Shown piece after piece: positions 8,923-21,537 of a DNA stretch of 64,000 nucleotides; within the stretch, counting starts at the first letter, position 1, and every line of letters starts with the position of its first letter. This DNA comes from Poseidonocella pacifica (GTDB lineage Bacteria; Pseudomonadota; Alphaproteobacteria; Rhodobacterales; Rhodobacteraceae), in assembly GCF_900111875.1 (NCBI RefSeq), contig NZ_FOJU01000003.1, forward strand, positions 434,001 to 498,000, given 5' to 3'. The notes below the pieces were generated by a model. The model worked only from the letters and a program-made list of their open reading frames with translations, was not told the origin of the DNA and did not search any database. The position numbers and the translations under genes were made by a program.

Positions 8923-8959
8923 ACTGGGTCTTTGGCGGCGCGAACCGCCTGAGACTATA

Positions 8960-9394
8960 TCAGAGCGACGGTTGTTTCGGAGAAAGCCCGATATGGGTCC
9001 CTACAGCCACCATGTCGGACAGCAGCTTGGCCGCATCGTCAACCGGGCCAGGCTCGTTCTTGAAGGTTTCACGCGTCCGCTCATAGGCCGCATGTGCCTC
9101 ATCAACCAGCGCCTCATAGGCTTCCTGCGTCACCTCTCCACGAGGCAACGCGCGTTCTGCCAAGACGGTGCAGGTCTCGCCGATCTCTGCGAAACCGCCC
9201 GTCACGACATATTGCTCGGTGCCGCTCTCACCTTCGACAGTGAGTATTCCCGGACGCAGCGTGGTGATGAGCGGCGCATGGTTCGGCATCGCCGTCAGAT
9301 CGCCCTCTGCAGCGGGGATCTGAACAGCCCTGACCAGACCGGAGGCGACACGGCGCTCCGGGCTGACAAGGTCGAATTGCATCGTATCTGCCAT
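8960..9394 (-). CDS. atpC: ATP synthase F1, epsilon subunit
   Basis: A 144-residue subunit of the F1 central stalk that couples rotation and can inhibit ATP hydrolysis. The N-terminal beta-sandwich is clear: [15 protein letters not shown], then [17 protein letters not shown] and [10 protein letters not shown]. The C-terminal part (about residues 90-144) is helical, but the last stretch is less conserved and may be a shortened inhibitory helix pair. It is last in the operon, 12 bases after atpD, and is followed by the strong terminator at 8884-8922. Confidence 0.94.
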   Translation of the reverse strand: MADTMQFDLVSPERRVASGLVRAVQIPAAEGDLTAMPNHAPLITTLRPGILTVEGESGTEQYVVTGGFAEIGETCTVLAERALPRGEVTQEAYEALVDEAHAAYERTRETFKNEPGPVDDAAKLLSDMVAVGTHIGLSPKQPSL

Positions 9395-9406
9395 TGATCA
9401 GGCTCC

Positions 9407-11723
<2,317 letters not shown>

Positions 11724-11735
11724 TGCCTCTTCCCC

Positions 11736-13274
11736 TTATGCGAAGTCGGCGGCGTATTCGTCCAGCGCGGCGCGGATCTTGTCCTCGGCTTCGCCCTTGA
11801 TCTTGGGATCTTCCTTCGTGATGAAGTCGAGCAGATCAGCATGCTTGCCACGCAGATGCGCAAGCAACCCCTTCTCGAAGCGCCCAACATCGGACACCGC
11901 GATCTTGTCGAGATAGCCCTTGGTACCAGCGAAGATGACGCAGACGATTTCCGCGTTGGTCAGCGGCGAGTATTGCGGCTGCTTCATAAGTTCGGTCAGG
12001 CGTGCACCACGGTTCAAGAGGCGCTGCGTCGAAGCGTCGAGGTCGGAGCCGAACTGCGCGAAGGCCGCCATTTCACGATACTGCGCGAGTTCCAGTTTCA
12101 CCGGGCCGGCGACAGATTTCATCGCATTCGTCTGAGCCGAGGAGCCCACTCGGGACACCGAAAGACCGGTGTTCACGGCGGGGCGGATACCTTGGTAGAA
12201 AAGTTCCGTCTCGAGGAAGATCTGGCCGTCGGTGATCGAGATCACGTTGGTCGGAATAAAGGCCGACACGTCGCCGCCTTGGGTCTCGATGATTGGCAGC
12301 GCCGTCAGCGAGCCTGCACCGTGATCCTCGTTCAGCTTGGCGGAACGCTCAAGCAAGCGGGAGTGGAGGTAGAAAACGTCGCCGGGGTAAGCTTCGCGGC
12401 CGGGCGGGCGGCGGAGCAGAAGCGACATCTGGCGGTAGGAAACGGCCTGCTTCGAAAGGTCATCATAGATGATGAGAGCGTGCTTGCCATTGTCGCGGAA
12501 GTACTCTGCCATCGCAGTTGCGGCATAAGGCGCGAGGAACTGCATGGGCGCCGGGTCGGAGGCGGTGGCGGCCACGACGATTGAATATTCGATCGCGCCG
12601 GTCTCTTCCAGCTTCTTCACAAGTTGTGCAACTGTGGAACGCTTTTGACCCACGGCGACGTAGATGCAGTAGAGCTTCTTGCTGGCGTCATCGCCCGCAG
12701 CGTCGTTGTAGGACTTTTGGTTCAGGACCGCGTCGAGTGCGACGGCGGTTTTGCCGGTCTGACGGTCACCGATGATGAGTTCGCGCTGGCCACGGCCAAT
12801 CGGGATCATCGCGTCAACAGACTTGAGGCCCGTCGCCATCGGCTCGTGCACGGATTTGCGCGGGATAATGCCCGGAGCCTTCACATCAGCGACACGGCGC
12901 TCGGAAGCGGCAATCTCACCTTTGCCGTCAAGCGGTACGCCGAGCGCGTCAACGACGCGGCCAAGAAGCGCTTCACCGGCGGGCACGTCCACGATGGAGT
13001 TGGTGCGCTTTACGGTGTCGCCTTCCTTGATGTCCCGGTCGGAACCGAAGATCACCACACCGACGTTATCAGTCTCGAGGTTGAGCGCCATGCCCTGAAT
13101 CCCACCGGGGAATTCGACCATCTCACCCGCCTGCACGTTGTCGAGGCCATAGACACGGGCGATCCCGTCACCGACGGACAACACGCGACCGACTTCCGCA
13201 ACTTCGGCTTCCTGTCCGAAATTCTTGATCTGGTCCTTCAGGATCGCAGAAATCTCTGCTGCTTGGATACCCAT
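11736..13274 (-). CDS. atpA: ATP synthase F1, alpha subunit
   Basis: A 512-residue regulatory nucleotide-binding subunit of F1. Walker A GDRQTGKT is at residues 169-176; [20 protein letters not shown] and [20 protein letters not shown] follow, the latter including the family signature region. The alpha-type arginine finger lies in [12 protein letters not shown]. The start [17 protein letters not shown] directly abuts the atpH stop with no spacer, so translation is probably coupled. Confidence 0.98.
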   Translation of the reverse strand: MGIQAAEISAILKDQIKNFGQEAEVAEVGRVLSVGDGIARVYGLDNVQAGEMVEFPGGIQGMALNLETDNVGVVIFGSDRDIKEGDTVKRTNSIVDVPAGEALLGRVVDALGVPLDGKGEIAASERRVADVKAPGIIPRKSVHEPMATGLKSVDAMIPIGRGQRELIIGDRQTGKTAVALDAVLNQKSYNDAAGDDASKKLYCIYVAVGQKRSTVAQLVKKLEETGAIEYSIVVAATASDPAPMQFLAPYAATAMAEYFRDNGKHALIIYDDLSKQAVSYRQMSLLLRRPPGREAYPGDVFYLHSRLLERSAKLNEDHGAGSLTALPIIETQGGDVSAFIPTNVISITDGQIFLETELFYQGIRPAVNTGLSVSRVGSSAQTNAMKSVAGPVKLELAQYREMAAFAQFGSDLDASTQRLLNRGARLTELMKQPQYSPLTNAEIVCVIFAGTKGYLDKIAVSDVGRFEKGLLAHLRGKHADLLDFITKEDPKIKGEAEDKIRAALDEYAADFA

Positions 13275-13841
13275 TTATCCGACCTCTTTCATTGCATTCT
13301 GGAGGGAATTGAGCTTCGCCCGGATCGATGTGTCGATCATCCTGGAGCCCACCTTGACGACTAGACCACCGATGAGGCTTTCATCGACGGTCGCATTGAT
13401 CTTGATATCCTTGCCGACGCGTTCCTTGAGAGACGCGGCGAGACGTGCCGACTGTTCTTCGCTCAGCGGCGTCGCACTGGTCACATCCGCAGTCACTTCC
13501 CCACGGGCATCGGCGATCTTCTCGCGCAGCACCACAAGCAACTGGGGCAGGACGAACAGGCGGCGGTTCGCCGCCATCAGGCGCAGGGTATTGCCCATCA
13601 CGCCTGTGAGCCCCATCTTCTCCGCGAGGGCGGAAATAGCACGCCCCTGCTCGTCGCGGGGGTAGACCGGTGAATTGATAAGCGCACGGAAATCCGCGCT
13701 TTCGACCAGAGCCGCATTCAGGGAATCCACATCGGATTCCAGTGCGGAAAGATCGTTGGTCTCGCTGGCCAAATCAAAAACGGCCGAGGCATAGCGCGCG
13801 GCAATGCCAGTGGAAATCGAAGCTGGTTCGGACACGTCCAC
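13275..13841 (-). CDS. atpH: ATP synthase F1, delta subunit
   Basis: A 188-residue peripheral-stalk subunit (OSCP type) joining F1 to the b subunits. It has [16 protein letters not shown] near the N terminus, [15 protein letters not shown], and the C-terminal [21 protein letters not shown] signature. The start is taken as GTG at 13841; a second GTG two codons on is equally possible. First gene of the atpHAGDC operon. The F0 genes are not in this window, the split layout usual for alphaproteobacteria. The 194-base gap upstream holds a candidate promoter and two leader hairpins. Confidence 0.95.
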   Translation of the reverse strand: MDVSEPASISTGIAARYASAVFDLASETNDLSALESDVDSLNAALVESADFRALINSPVYPRDEQGRAISALAEKMGLTGVMGNTLRLMAANRRLFVLPQLLVVLREKIADARGEVTADVTSATPLSEEQSARLAASLKERVGKDIKINATVDESLIGGLVVKVGSRMIDTSIRAKLNSLQNAMKEVG

Positions 13842-13940
13842 CCTTTCGACATCATTGGCCCCGGTCCGGCATCTCTTCGAAGACCGGCTGAGGGGCGGTA
13901 TGGGCGCCCCGCATGTCTCAGGGCGATTAAATCAGGCGTG

Positions 13941-13969
13941 GATGTAGCAGAGGCTTCTCAACCCCGCAA
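13941..13969 (-). promoter_or_regulatory. Candidate promoter for the atpHAGDC operon
   Basis: On the minus strand TTGCGG (complement of 13964-13969) and TACATC (complement of 13941-13946) are 17 bases apart, predicting a start near 13934 and a leader of about 90 bases. The leader could form two small hairpins: CCGGTC with GACCGG near 13861-13887, and GGGGCG with CGCCCC near 13892-13910. Assignment by eye. Confidence 0.38.
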
Positions 13970-14035
13970 CCTGCTCCGCACTTTTCCCCACCCTTACGAA
14001 ACGTTGTTTTCAAGGGGTTTGGGTCAGACTGCGAC

Positions 14036-14836
14036 CTATTGCGCCATTTGACCCTGCGACATTGGCGCGCAGATGTCCGACGATTCCTCTCGGCCAGCGA
14101 TCGGGCGGCCTTCGGGCACGGCCAATCCCTCCAGAACTCGCAGCGGCCTTGGGCGGGCTGCCGGGCGCCCTTTTATGCCGTGCGCCCGCTTGGTGACCTC
14201 GACAATCAGCACGCCGCCCGCCACCACGGTCGACAGACGAAGGCCCACCTGCTCCCACATCGCACCGGTCTTGCGCCAGAAACGCTGTGACGAGGGGGGC
14301 TGATACAGGGCGGCGCTATGGGACTCGGGCAAGAAGTGATGATCGCGCAGCTGTGTTTCAAGCTGGCCCAGCGAATACGGGCGGCCTTGACCGAAGGGGG
14401 TCGCGTCCCGGCGGGACCAGAGCCCCGCACGGTTTGGTACGATGAACAATGCACGTCCTCCCGGGCCGAGCACCCGAAACGCCTCCCATAGCAAGGCCTC
14501 GGGCCATTCGCTTGTCTCCAGCCCATGCAGAACAAGAAGCCGATCGACGTGCCCTGTTTCCACCGGCCACGAGGTTTCTTCGCAAAGGACGCTGACGTTC
14601 GGCATCCCTGCTGGCCAGGGCATCACCCCCTGCGGCCCCGGCATCAGCGCGGTGACGCGCCGAGCCTCGGCCAGAAACGGGCGCAGCAAAGGGACCGCGA
14701 ACCCGAAGCCGACGACGGTTTGACCGCGCACATCCGGCCATATCAGCCTCACCCGGTCACGGATCGCCTTCTGAGCGGCCCGACCGAGGTGGCTTCTGTA
14801 GTAGAAGTTGCGCAGATCCTGCACGTCCAGATGCAT
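14036..14836 (-). CDS. SAM-dependent methyltransferase-like protein
   Basis: A 266-residue protein with a class I methyltransferase fold. [11 protein letters not shown] (about residues 38-48) stands where the glycine-rich SAM motif I should be, although it is degenerate; [11 protein letters not shown] and [20 protein letters not shown] match motifs IV and V. The last 40 residues are rich in Pro and Arg and look disordered. I took the ATG at 14836 ([19 protein letters not shown]); an ATG six codons earlier is possible. It is divergent from gloB, a pairing often seen in alphaproteobacteria. Substrate unknown; it may be a non-catalytic relative. Confidence 0.75.
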   Translation of the reverse strand: MHLDVQDLRNFYYRSHLGRAAQKAIRDRVRLIWPDVRGQTVVGFGFAVPLLRPFLAEARRVTALMPGPQGVMPWPAGMPNVSVLCEETSWPVETGHVDRLLVLHGLETSEWPEALLWEAFRVLGPGGRALFIVPNRAGLWSRRDATPFGQGRPYSLGQLETQLRDHHFLPESHSAALYQPPSSQRFWRKTGAMWEQVGLRLSTVVAGGVLIVEVTKRAHGIKGRPAARPRPLRVLEGLAVPEGRPIAGREESSDICAPMSQGQMAQ

Positions 14837-14897
14837 TGCAGAGCGGAGCCTCATCGTCCAAGCTGGTTCCAGTCTAGCAATCGAAACGGGAATGACC

Positions 14898-15668
14898 ATG
14901 CCTCTGACGATCAAGACCGTACCTTGTCTGAAGGACAACTACGCCTACATCGCCCACGACCCTGAAACTGGCACGACCGCTGTGATCGACGTGCCGGACG
15001 CAGCGCCCATTATCGCAGCACTGGAGGCAAACGGGTGGGCTGCGGATCTCGTGCTGCTTACCCACCATCATGACGACCATGTTCAGGGGCTCGACGCCCT
15101 CAAGGATCAATACCCCTCTGCGAAGGTCATCGGCGCCGAAGCAGACGCCCATCGCCTACCCACCCTCGACATGCAGGTCGCGGAAGGCGAGACCATTGAA
15201 ATCGGATCGGAGAAGCTCGACGTCATCGATGTGTCCGGACACACGATCGGCCATATCGCCTTTTACGCCCCGGGCAGTAGTGCCGCCTTCACCGCTGACA
15301 GCCTGATGTGCTTTGGCTGCGGACGAGTCTTCGAAGGCACGATGGAGCAGATGTGGGGCAGCTTGCGAAAACTGATGGCGCTACCCGAAGACACGCTGAT
15401 TTACTCGGGCCACGAATATACGGAAGCGAACGCGAAATTCGCCCGCACCATTGAACCCAACAACTCGGCGCTTATCTCCCGTATAGAGAGTGTGGCCATG
15501 TCCCGAGCGGAGGGCAGGCCCACAGTTCCCGCCAGATTGCGCGAAGAACTGGCTACTAATCCCTTCTTGCGCGGCCATGTCCCCGAGGTACAGGCCGCTG
15601 CGGGGATGCCCGGCGCGGAAGCGTCCGCGGTTTTTGCCAAGGTTCGCAAAATGAAAGACTCCTTCTGA
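14898..15668 (+). CDS. gloB: Hydroxyacylglutathione hydrolase (glyoxalase II)
   Basis: A 256-residue metallo-beta-lactamase-fold enzyme. It hydrolyses S-D-lactoylglutathione to D-lactate and glutathione, the second step of methylglyoxal detoxification. The two-metal site is visible: [11 protein letters not shown] (H-x-H-x-D-H), [29 protein letters not shown] with the bridging Asp, and [10 protein letters not shown]. The C-terminal glyoxalase II domain follows, with NPFLRG. I prefer the ATG at 14898, six bases after a GGGA ribosome-binding site, over the ATG two codons earlier. Confidence 0.95.
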   Translation: MPLTIKTVPCLKDNYAYIAHDPETGTTAVIDVPDAAPIIAALEANGWAADLVLLTHHHDDHVQGLDALKDQYPSAKVIGAEADAHRLPTLDMQVAEGETIEIGSEKLDVIDVSGHTIGHIAFYAPGSSAAFTADSLMCFGCGRVFEGTMEQMWGSLRKLMALPEDTLIYSGHEYTEANAKFARTIEPNNSALISRIESVAMSRAEGRPTVPARLREELATNPFLRGHVPEVQAAAGMPGAEASAVFAKVRKMKDSF

Positions 15669-15756
15669 CTGACCAGCCCGCACCGCTGAAAATTAACGCG
15701 GATGTACGGTGGGGAAAGGAATTGTGAGCGGTCAGTTAAGAGAAACCACTTGAAGG

Positions 15757-15770
15757 TTGATCGTGATCGA
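15757..15770. promoter_or_regulatory. FNR-like box upstream of clpA
   Basis: TTGAT (15757-15761), four bases, then ATCGA (15766-15770): nine of ten positions of the FNR/FnrL consensus TTGAT-N4-ATCAA. It lies 81 bases before the clpA start codon. Binding is inferred only. Confidence 0.35.
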
Positions 15771-15777
15771 CCAAACT

Positions 15778-15785
15778 TTAACCAT
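15778..15785 (+). promoter_or_regulatory. CtrA-type half-site upstream of clpA
   Basis: The octamer TTAACCAT, which matches the known CtrA half-site, lies 65 bases before the clpA start and 7 bases after the FNR-like box. Another exact copy lies before the SpoIIAA-like gene at 50431. Function inferred only. Confidence 0.3.
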
Positions 15786-15850
15786 ATGAGTCCATCGTTG
15801 CAGGTAGCAGCCCCACGCGCCCCGCAACCAAGATAAGAGGAGCACGTCAC

Positions 15851-18184
15851 GTGCCTTCATTCTCGACAACACTCGAACAGGCAATCCACTCGGCATTGGC
15901 CATGGCCAATGCCCGCTCACATGAATTCGCAACGCTGGAGCATTTGCTGCTCGCGCTGATCGACGAACCAGACGCCGCGCGGGTCATGAAGGCCTGTTCG
16001 GTAGACCTCGAGGATCTTCGAAAGATACTGGTTGAGTTTATCGAGGACGATCTGGCCAACCTCGTGACGGACGTAGAAGGTTCGGAAGCCGTCCCGACGG
16101 CTGCGTTCCAACGCGTGATTCAGCGAGCCGCCATCCACGTGCAATCTTCGGGACGCACCGAGGTGACCGGCGCCAACGTGCTCGTGGCGATCTTTGCCGA
16201 GCGGGAATCCAATGCGGCATATTTCCTGCAGGAGCAGGAGATGACCCGCTATGACGCTGTGAACTATATCGCGCATGGCGTTGCCAAGGATCCGGCCTAC
16301 GGCGAGCGCAGGCCCGTCACCGGCGCGACCGAAGCCGAAGAGGAGGCGTCAAATTCTTCGACGGCCACCGACGCGGGCGACGGCAAGGAAAGCGCGCTTG
16401 CGAAGTACTGTGTAGACCTCAATGTGAAGTCCCAGAAAGGTGATATCGATCCGCTTATCGGGCGGGACTCCGAGGTCGAGCGTTGCATTCAGGTGCTATG
16501 CCGCCGGCGCAAGAACAACCCGCTGCTCGTTGGTGATCCCGGAGTGGGCAAGACCGCAATCGCCGAAGGTCTTGCACGCAAGATCGTCAAGGGCGAGACG
16601 CCCGAAGTGCTGCGCAACACTACGATCTACTCTCTCGACATGGGTGCCCTGCTTGCGGGGACACGGTATCGTGGAGACTTCGAAGAGCGCCTCAAGGCTG
16701 TTGTCACGGAACTCGAAGAACACCCCGATGCGGTGCTGTTCATCGATGAAATCCACACGGTGATCGGTGCGGGTGCCACTTCTGGCGGCGCGATGGATGC
16801 CTCCAACCTGCTCAAGCCCGCCCTGCAAGGTGGCAAGCTCAGGACCATGGGGTCGACCACCTACAAGGAATTCCGCCAGCATTTTGAAAAGGACCGCGCC
16901 CTCTCCCGCCGGTTCCAGAAAATCGACGTCAATGAACCGACGGTCGACGATGCTGTGAAAATCCTGAAGGGGTTGAAGCCTTACTTCGAGGACCACCACT
17001 CGGTCAAATATACCGCCGATGCGATCAAATCCGCCGTGGAGCTTTCCGCACGTTATATCAATGACCGCAAACTGCCGGACAAGGCGATTGATGTAATCGA
17101 CGAAGCGGGCGCCGCGCAGCACCTCGTTGCAGAGAGCAAGCGCCGCAAGACCATCGGTACCAAGGACATCGAGAACGTGGTCGCCAAGATCGCCCGCATT
17201 CCGCCGAAAAATGTCTCCAAGGACGATGCAGAGGTGCTCAAGGACCTCGAAGCCTCGCTCAAGCGGGTCGTCTTCGGACAGGACCCGGCAATCGAGGCAC
17301 TTTCCTCGGCAATCAAGTTGGCTCGTGCGGGTTTGCGGGAACCGGAAAAGCCCATTGGCAACTATCTGTTTGCGGGTCCGACGGGCGTTGGCAAAACCGA
17401 GGTCGCGAAACAGCTTGCCGACACGCTTGGGGTTGAGATCCTGCGTTTCGACATGTCGGAGTACATGGAGAAGCACGCGGTTTCACGGCTTATTGGTGCC
17501 CCTCCCGGCTATGTCGGATTCGATCAGGGCGGACAGCTCACCGACGGTGTTGATCAGCACCCGCACTGCGTTCTTCTTTTGGATGAGATGGAAAAGGCAC
17601 ACCCGGACGTTTACAATATCCTGCTGCAGGTGATGGATCACGGGAAGCTGACCGATCACAATGGTCGGACCGTGGATTTCCGGAATGTCATCCTCATCAT
17701 GACCTCCAATGCTGGTGCAATGGAGCAGGCGAAATCAGCGATCGGGTTCGGTCGCGACCGCCGCGAAGGTGAGGACACGGCCGCAATCGAGCGGACGTTC
17801 ACGCCTGAATTCCGGAACCGACTGGATGCGGTGATCAGCTTCCAGCCGCTGCCGAAATCGACGATCCTGCAAGTGGTGGAGAAGTTTGTCCTGCAACTCG
17901 AAGCTCAACTGATGGATCGCAACGTCAGCATCGAATTGACCAAACCCGCCGCCGAATGGCTTGCGGACAAGGGATATGACGACAAGATGGGCGCTCGTCC
18001 TCTGGCACGCGTGATCCAGGAATACATCAAGAAGCCGCTTGCCGAGGAACTCCTGTTCGGCAAACTGGCGAAGGGTGGCATTGTGCGTGTGGGGGTCAAG
18101 GACGGCGAGCTTGATCTTGTAGTAGAAGGCCCGGAAAAGCTTCGGCTTGCGGGCAAGAAGCCGCCCCTTCTGACCGCTGGCTAA
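15851..18184 (+). CDS. clpA: ATP-dependent Clp protease, ATPase subunit ClpA
   Basis: A 777-residue AAA+ unfoldase that feeds proteins to ClpP. The N domain spans residues 1-140. NBD1 has Walker A GDPGVGKT (about 227-234) and Walker B LFIDEIH (about 297). NBD2 has Walker A GPTGVGKT (about 509-516) and [24 protein letters not shown] near residue 633 is the I-G-F loop that docks on ClpP, so this is ClpA, not ClpB, and it lacks ClpB's long middle coiled coil. Start is GTG at 15851 after AGGAG. No clpS gene lies next to it. A strong terminator follows. Confidence 0.97.
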   Translation: MPSFSTTLEQAIHSALAMANARSHEFATLEHLLLALIDEPDAARVMKACSVDLEDLRKILVEFIEDDLANLVTDVEGSEAVPTAAFQRVIQRAAIHVQSSGRTEVTGANVLVAIFAERESNAAYFLQEQEMTRYDAVNYIAHGVAKDPAYGERRPVTGATEAEEEASNSSTATDAGDGKESALAKYCVDLNVKSQKGDIDPLIGRDSEVERCIQVLCRRRKNNPLLVGDPGVGKTAIAEGLARKIVKGETPEVLRNTTIYSLDMGALLAGTRYRGDFEERLKAVVTELEEHPDAVLFIDEIHTVIGAGATSGGAMDASNLLKPALQGGKLRTMGSTTYKEFRQHFEKDRALSRRFQKIDVNEPTVDDAVKILKGLKPYFEDHHSVKYTADAIKSAVELSARYINDRKLPDKAIDVIDEAGAAQHLVAESKRRKTIGTKDIENVVAKIARIPPKNVSKDDAEVLKDLEASLKRVVFGQDPAIEALSSAIKLARAGLREPEKPIGNYLFAGPTGVGKTEVAKQLADTLGVEILRFDMSEYMEKHAVSRLIGAPPGYVGFDQGGQLTDGVDQHPHCVLLLDEMEKAHPDVYNILLQVMDHGKLTDHNGRTVDFRNVILIMTSNAGAMEQAKSAIGFGRDRREGEDTAAIERTFTPEFRNRLDAVISFQPLPKSTILQVVEKFVLQLEAQLMDRNVSIELTKPAAEWLADKGYDDKMGARPLARVIQEYIKKPLAEELLFGKLAKGGIVRVGVKDGELDLVVEGPEKLRLAGKKPPLLTAG

Positions 18185-18206
18185 CCAGCTTCCGTGTTTC
18201 TGATTG

Positions 18207-18234
18207 AGGCCGCGCCGTTTGGTGCGGCCTTTTT
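18207..18234 (+). terminator. Intrinsic terminator after clpA
   Basis: GGCCGCGCC pairs with GGTGCGGCC (one G-T pair) around a GTTT loop, followed by a run of five T. It lies 23 bases after the clpA stop. Confidence 0.88.
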
Positions 18235-18368
18235 CGTATGCGGACAATGCTCGCATAGTTCACGAGGTCAGGCTTTGCAGGAACAGTACATCCGCAGAAA
18301 AGCAACTCGGCGCTCACACTCAACGGCTAGTCTCGCCTTGGCGAACACCCCTTCCAGAAAAATGAATG

Positions 18369-18385
18369 GGCGGTCAATGACCGCC
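18369..18385 (-). terminator. Weak hairpin, possible terminator of the MotB-like gene
   Basis: GGCGGT and ACCGCC pair around a five-base loop. On the minus strand it is followed by CATTCATTTTT, a discontinuous T tract, and lies about 97 bases after the stop of the MotB-like gene. No gene or other clear signal was seen in the rest of 18185-18481. Confidence 0.4.
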
Positions 18386-18481
18386 TTTGGCCCCGGGACC
18401 GCGAGCCTCGGGGTACGTTGTCCCCGCAAAACGTTCGGCGACGCAGGCGCCGCTCGCCATAAAGTATCGCCCTCGCGGAAA

Positions 18482-20305
18482 TTATTGTTCGGTAAGCTTC
18501 AACTCGATCCGGCGATTCTGCGCGCGGGCCTCAGGGGTATCGTCGGTATTCACCGGTTGATACTCGCCAAATCCGTTCGCCGCGAGACGTGAGGGCGGGA
18601 TTCCAAGCGCTTGAGTCATGTACTTCACCACGGATAGCGCCCGGGCCTGACTGAGTTCCCAGTTGTCGGCATAGCGCGCACCGAAAGCGATGGGCTGGTC
18701 GTCCGTATGCCCATCGACGCGGATGATCCAATTGATCTCGCTCGGGATCTCTCCGGCGACATTCTGCAGAATCGCCGCGACCTTGGCGATTTCCTCCCTG
18801 CCTTCGTCCGAAAGCGTTGCGCTTCCCACCGGGAAGAGCACTTCTGAAGAGAAGACAAACCGGTCGCCTTCGATCCGGATCCCTTCTTGATCGCCAAGCA
18901 CTTCACGTAGCCGACCAAAGAAGTCGGACCGATAGCGCTCTAGATCCTGCTTTTCGGCGGCGAGGCGTGCGCTCTCCGCTTCCAGCCGCTCTCGCTCTGC
19001 CTCTTCCAACTGGCGGCGGCGACGCTCCTCCGCTGCGACCCGGGCAAGCGCTGTATTGAGTTCGGCGCCTAAGGTTTCCAGCCGGACTTCCTTGTTGGCG
19101 TCCCGCTCTCGGGCATCATCAAGAAGATCTTGCAAGGCGCCTACCTGCTGCCGCAATTCGGCCGTCTGCGCATTGAGCGCTTCGACCCGCCGTTGAGCTT
19201 GCGTGCTCATCTCTGCCTGATCAGCGAGCGAAGCCCGCGCCATCGCAAGCAGGCGTTGCCGCTCCTCAGCCTCGGTCAGCCGATCTTCCGCCTCGGCTTC
19301 GGCCTCCGCCTTGGCGGCCAGCGCTGCGGCCAAACGACGGCTCAGCGCTTCACGCTCCTCTGCCGTGCTCGTCTGGAGCGCCTCCATCTCCGCCCGGAGA
19401 TCGGCAAGATCAGCCTCCCCCGCCTGCTGCTCCGCTAGAGCGGCCGCGAGCCGAAGATCCAGATCTTCCGTGGCCTCCCTCGCCGCGGCAAGCATCGTAA
19501 GTGTCTCCTCGGCTCGCTTCCGCTCTTGCTCCAGTGACAGAGCCATGGCCGTCAGTTCGGCATCCGCATCCCTCAGCCTTGCCCTCAAGGCTTCGGCCGC
19601 CGCTGCTTGGGCAAGCCGTGCGGCTTCTTCCTCACTCAAATTTTCGGTGAGATCCGCAACCTCGGCCTCGGCGTTTGCAAGCGCACTCTCTGTCTCGGCC
19701 TGTTCCGAGCGCAGATCGGCAACCAATGCATCGAGTGCCTCTCGGCGTGCCGCCGCCAACCGGGCCTGCTCGGACGCCAGATCAATCTCTTCCCGAGCCT
19801 GCGCCAATGCAAGGTTCAGCGCCTCTTGCACAGAGAGCAACTCCTGTTCCCGGCCTTCCAGATCGGTGATCTGCGCTTCGGCCTCGGCCCTCTGCGCGAG
19901 GAGTCCCACGACCTGCTCTTCGAAACTTATGATCCGGCCCTCGGCGGCATCCAGAGCGGTGGTCATCTCATCCTGCGTGGCCCGGAGGGAATTGATCAAC
20001 GCCGACTGTGCGGCGGCTTGTGCCTCTGCATCAGAAAGCGATGCCCTCGCTCCTGCAAGATCGCTTGCAAGGTCGGCGCTACGATCCCGCTCGATCCCAA
20101 GCGCGCGGGAAAGCTCGCTGAGTTCCTGCGACAGATCGCTGAGTTCCGTTTCCTGTCCACTGATCTGTTCCTGAAGGACGAATTGAACCACCATGAAGAT
20201 GGTCAGGACGAACATCAGAACCAGCAAAAGCCCGGTCATCGCATCGACGAACCCGGGCCAGATCGAACTCTGGAAACGTGCACCGGAGCGGCGATTCAGG
20301 GGCAT
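18482..20305 (-). CDS. MotB-like proton-channel subunit with long coiled coil and OmpA domain
   Basis: A 607-residue inner-membrane protein. A short cytosolic tail is followed by one transmembrane helix (residues about 16-44) containing FVDAMTGLLLVLMF; Asp21 sits where MotB has its proton-binding aspartate. Residues about 46-460 are an almost unbroken Ala/Glu/Arg-rich heptad coiled coil. Residues about 475-607 are an OmpA-like peptidoglycan-binding domain with HTDDQPI (533-539), SQARAL and NRRIEL (597-602). MotB itself has only a short linker between these parts. The gene lies 3 bases after a MotA/ExbB-like gene, so the two should form one ion-driven complex. No flagellar genes are near. What it moves is unknown. 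Confidence 0.85.
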   Translation of the reverse strand: MPLNRRSGARFQSSIWPGFVDAMTGLLLVLMFVLTIFMVVQFVLQEQISGQETELSDLSQELSELSRALGIERDRSADLASDLAGARASLSDAEAQAAAQSALINSLRATQDEMTTALDAAEGRIISFEEQVVGLLAQRAEAEAQITDLEGREQELLSVQEALNLALAQAREEIDLASEQARLAAARREALDALVADLRSEQAETESALANAEAEVADLTENLSEEEAARLAQAAAAEALRARLRDADAELTAMALSLEQERKRAEETLTMLAAAREATEDLDLRLAAALAEQQAGEADLADLRAEMEALQTSTAEEREALSRRLAAALAAKAEAEAEAEDRLTEAEERQRLLAMARASLADQAEMSTQAQRRVEALNAQTAELRQQVGALQDLLDDARERDANKEVRLETLGAELNTALARVAAEERRRRQLEEAERERLEAESARLAAEKQDLERYRSDFFGRLREVLGDQEGIRIEGDRFVFSSEVLFPVGSATLSDEGREEIAKVAAILQNVAGEIPSEINWIIRVDGHTDDQPIAFGARYADNWELSQARALSVVKYMTQALGIPPSRLAANGFGEYQPVNTDDTPEARAQNRRIELKLTEQ

Positions 20306-20308
20306 GAG

Positions 20309-21466
20309 TCAGCCGTCGCCCTGAGGGCCGGGCCCCCTGCGCAGAGATGCCCCGCGTGGGGTATCGGCGAAGATGGAGCGCAGGGCATCGACACTCTCGG
20401 CACGGCCCGCCGTCATCTCTTCCAACAAACGCAGAAGTTGCACATCGATGGACCGCAGGCGCATCCGGCTCTCGGCATCAAGCTCGACCGTGCCGACCTC
20501 CTGACCGCGCACATGCTCCAGCAAGGCTTCCTGCGCCGTGGCGACACGTTCCATAGTCTCACCGCCAGCGCCATTCTCAAGCGCGCCGGCAAGCTGGCCG
20601 ATACGCTCTTCCAAAGCGGCATGGCGTGCATCCGATTGTACGAAAAGCCCCTGCATTGCCTGCATCTGTTCGGCCATCCGATCCAGCAGCATCACCGTCG
20701 CCTGATCTGCACCGCTGTCTTCGCCATCCGCGCCAGCGTACCCCAGCCGCGTGATCGTGGAGAGCCATTCTTCCATCTCGCGATAGAACCGGTTTTGCCC
20801 GTGGCCAGCGAAAAGCTCCAGCAAACCGACGACGAGCGAACCGGCGAGGCCCAGCAGCGAGGAGGCAAAGGCCACGCCCATCCCACCAAGCTGTGCCTCC
20901 AGCCCGGTCATGAGCCGGTTGAAAACAGCGATCCCCGCTTCGCCCTCTTGCGGTGCAAGGCTCCGGATCGTGTCGACCACAGCCGGGACAGTCGTGGCCA
21001 AGCCATAGAACGTGCCCAGAAGGCCAAGGAATATGAGCAGGTTGACGATGTACCGCGTGATCTCCCGCATTTCGTCGAGGCGGGTTGCAACGGAATCGAG
21101 AATGGAACGGGCGGAGGACGCGCTGATATGCGTATGCGCCCCGCGAGAACGAAGCAGAGATGCCAGCGGCGCCAGAAGGCTGGGCGGCCGGGTCATCTCG
21201 TGGCCGGGAATGTTGGCGGCAAAGCCTTCGATCCAGCGCACCGAGGTGATCATCTGCAGCACCTGATAGAAGCACGCGAGCACGCCCACCACGAAGACAA
21301 AGACGATGAACCCGTTGAGCCATGGATTGGCTTCGAACACGGGGAGAACACGCGGCAATGCCAGAAAGGCCCCGGCGCCAGACAAGCCAAGCGCGGCCAG
21401 CATCAGGACGATCTGGCGGACGGGTTGTGAAAACTGGGGCCCGGTCGTCCGATCCAGTGAGGTCAT
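20309..21466 (-). CDS. MotA/TolQ/ExbB-like proton-channel subunit
   Basis: A 385-residue membrane protein with four predicted helices (about 17-36, 51-72, 139-162 and 195-220), the MotA arrangement. LLGTFYGLATTVPAVVDTI (residues 149-167) and GGMGVAFASSLLGLAGSLVVG match the MotA/TolQ/ExbB channel region. The C-terminal 150 residues are cytosolic and helical. I took the ATG at 21466 (MTSLDRTTGPQFSQPV), which has an AGGAG about 10 bases upstream; an earlier ATG adds 20 residues unlike the family. It partners the MotB-like protein downstream. Flagellar MotA is unlikely because no chemotaxis or flagellar genes are nearby. Confidence 0.83.
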   Translation of the reverse strand: MTSLDRTTGPQFSQPVRQIVLMLAALGLSGAGAFLALPRVLPVFEANPWLNGFIVFVFVVGVLACFYQVLQMITSVRWIEGFAANIPGHEMTRPPSLLAPLASLLRSRGAHTHISASSARSILDSVATRLDEMREITRYIVNLLIFLGLLGTFYGLATTVPAVVDTIRSLAPQEGEAGIAVFNRLMTGLEAQLGGMGVAFASSLLGLAGSLVVGLLELFAGHGQNRFYREMEEWLSTITRLGYAGADGEDSGADQATVMLLDRMAEQMQAMQGLFVQSDARHAALEERIGQLAGALENGAGGETMERVATAQEALLEHVRGQEVGTVELDAESRMRLRSIDVQLLRLLEEMTAGRAESVDALRSIFADTPRGASLRRGPGPQGDG

Positions 21467-21537
21467 ACGGGGCCTGCTCCTGCCACTCGTCTTTGTTGCA
21501 GTGCAGAATAGGGAAAAACGCCCCAAGAGCCAAGCGA

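Noticed and set aside
18185-18481. A tRNA or small gene in the longest gap
   Set aside because: No cloverleaf, no CCA-type end and no open frame with a ribosome-binding site. Only two hairpins are visible, listed as terminators.
18482-21466. MotA/MotB-like pair as part of a Zorya phage-defence system
   Set aside because: Zorya pairs ZorA/ZorB with ZorC, ZorD or ZorE nucleases or helicases. Neighbours here are ClpA, a ChaC-like enzyme and DUF2125; the long extension is on the B subunit, not on A as in ZorA.
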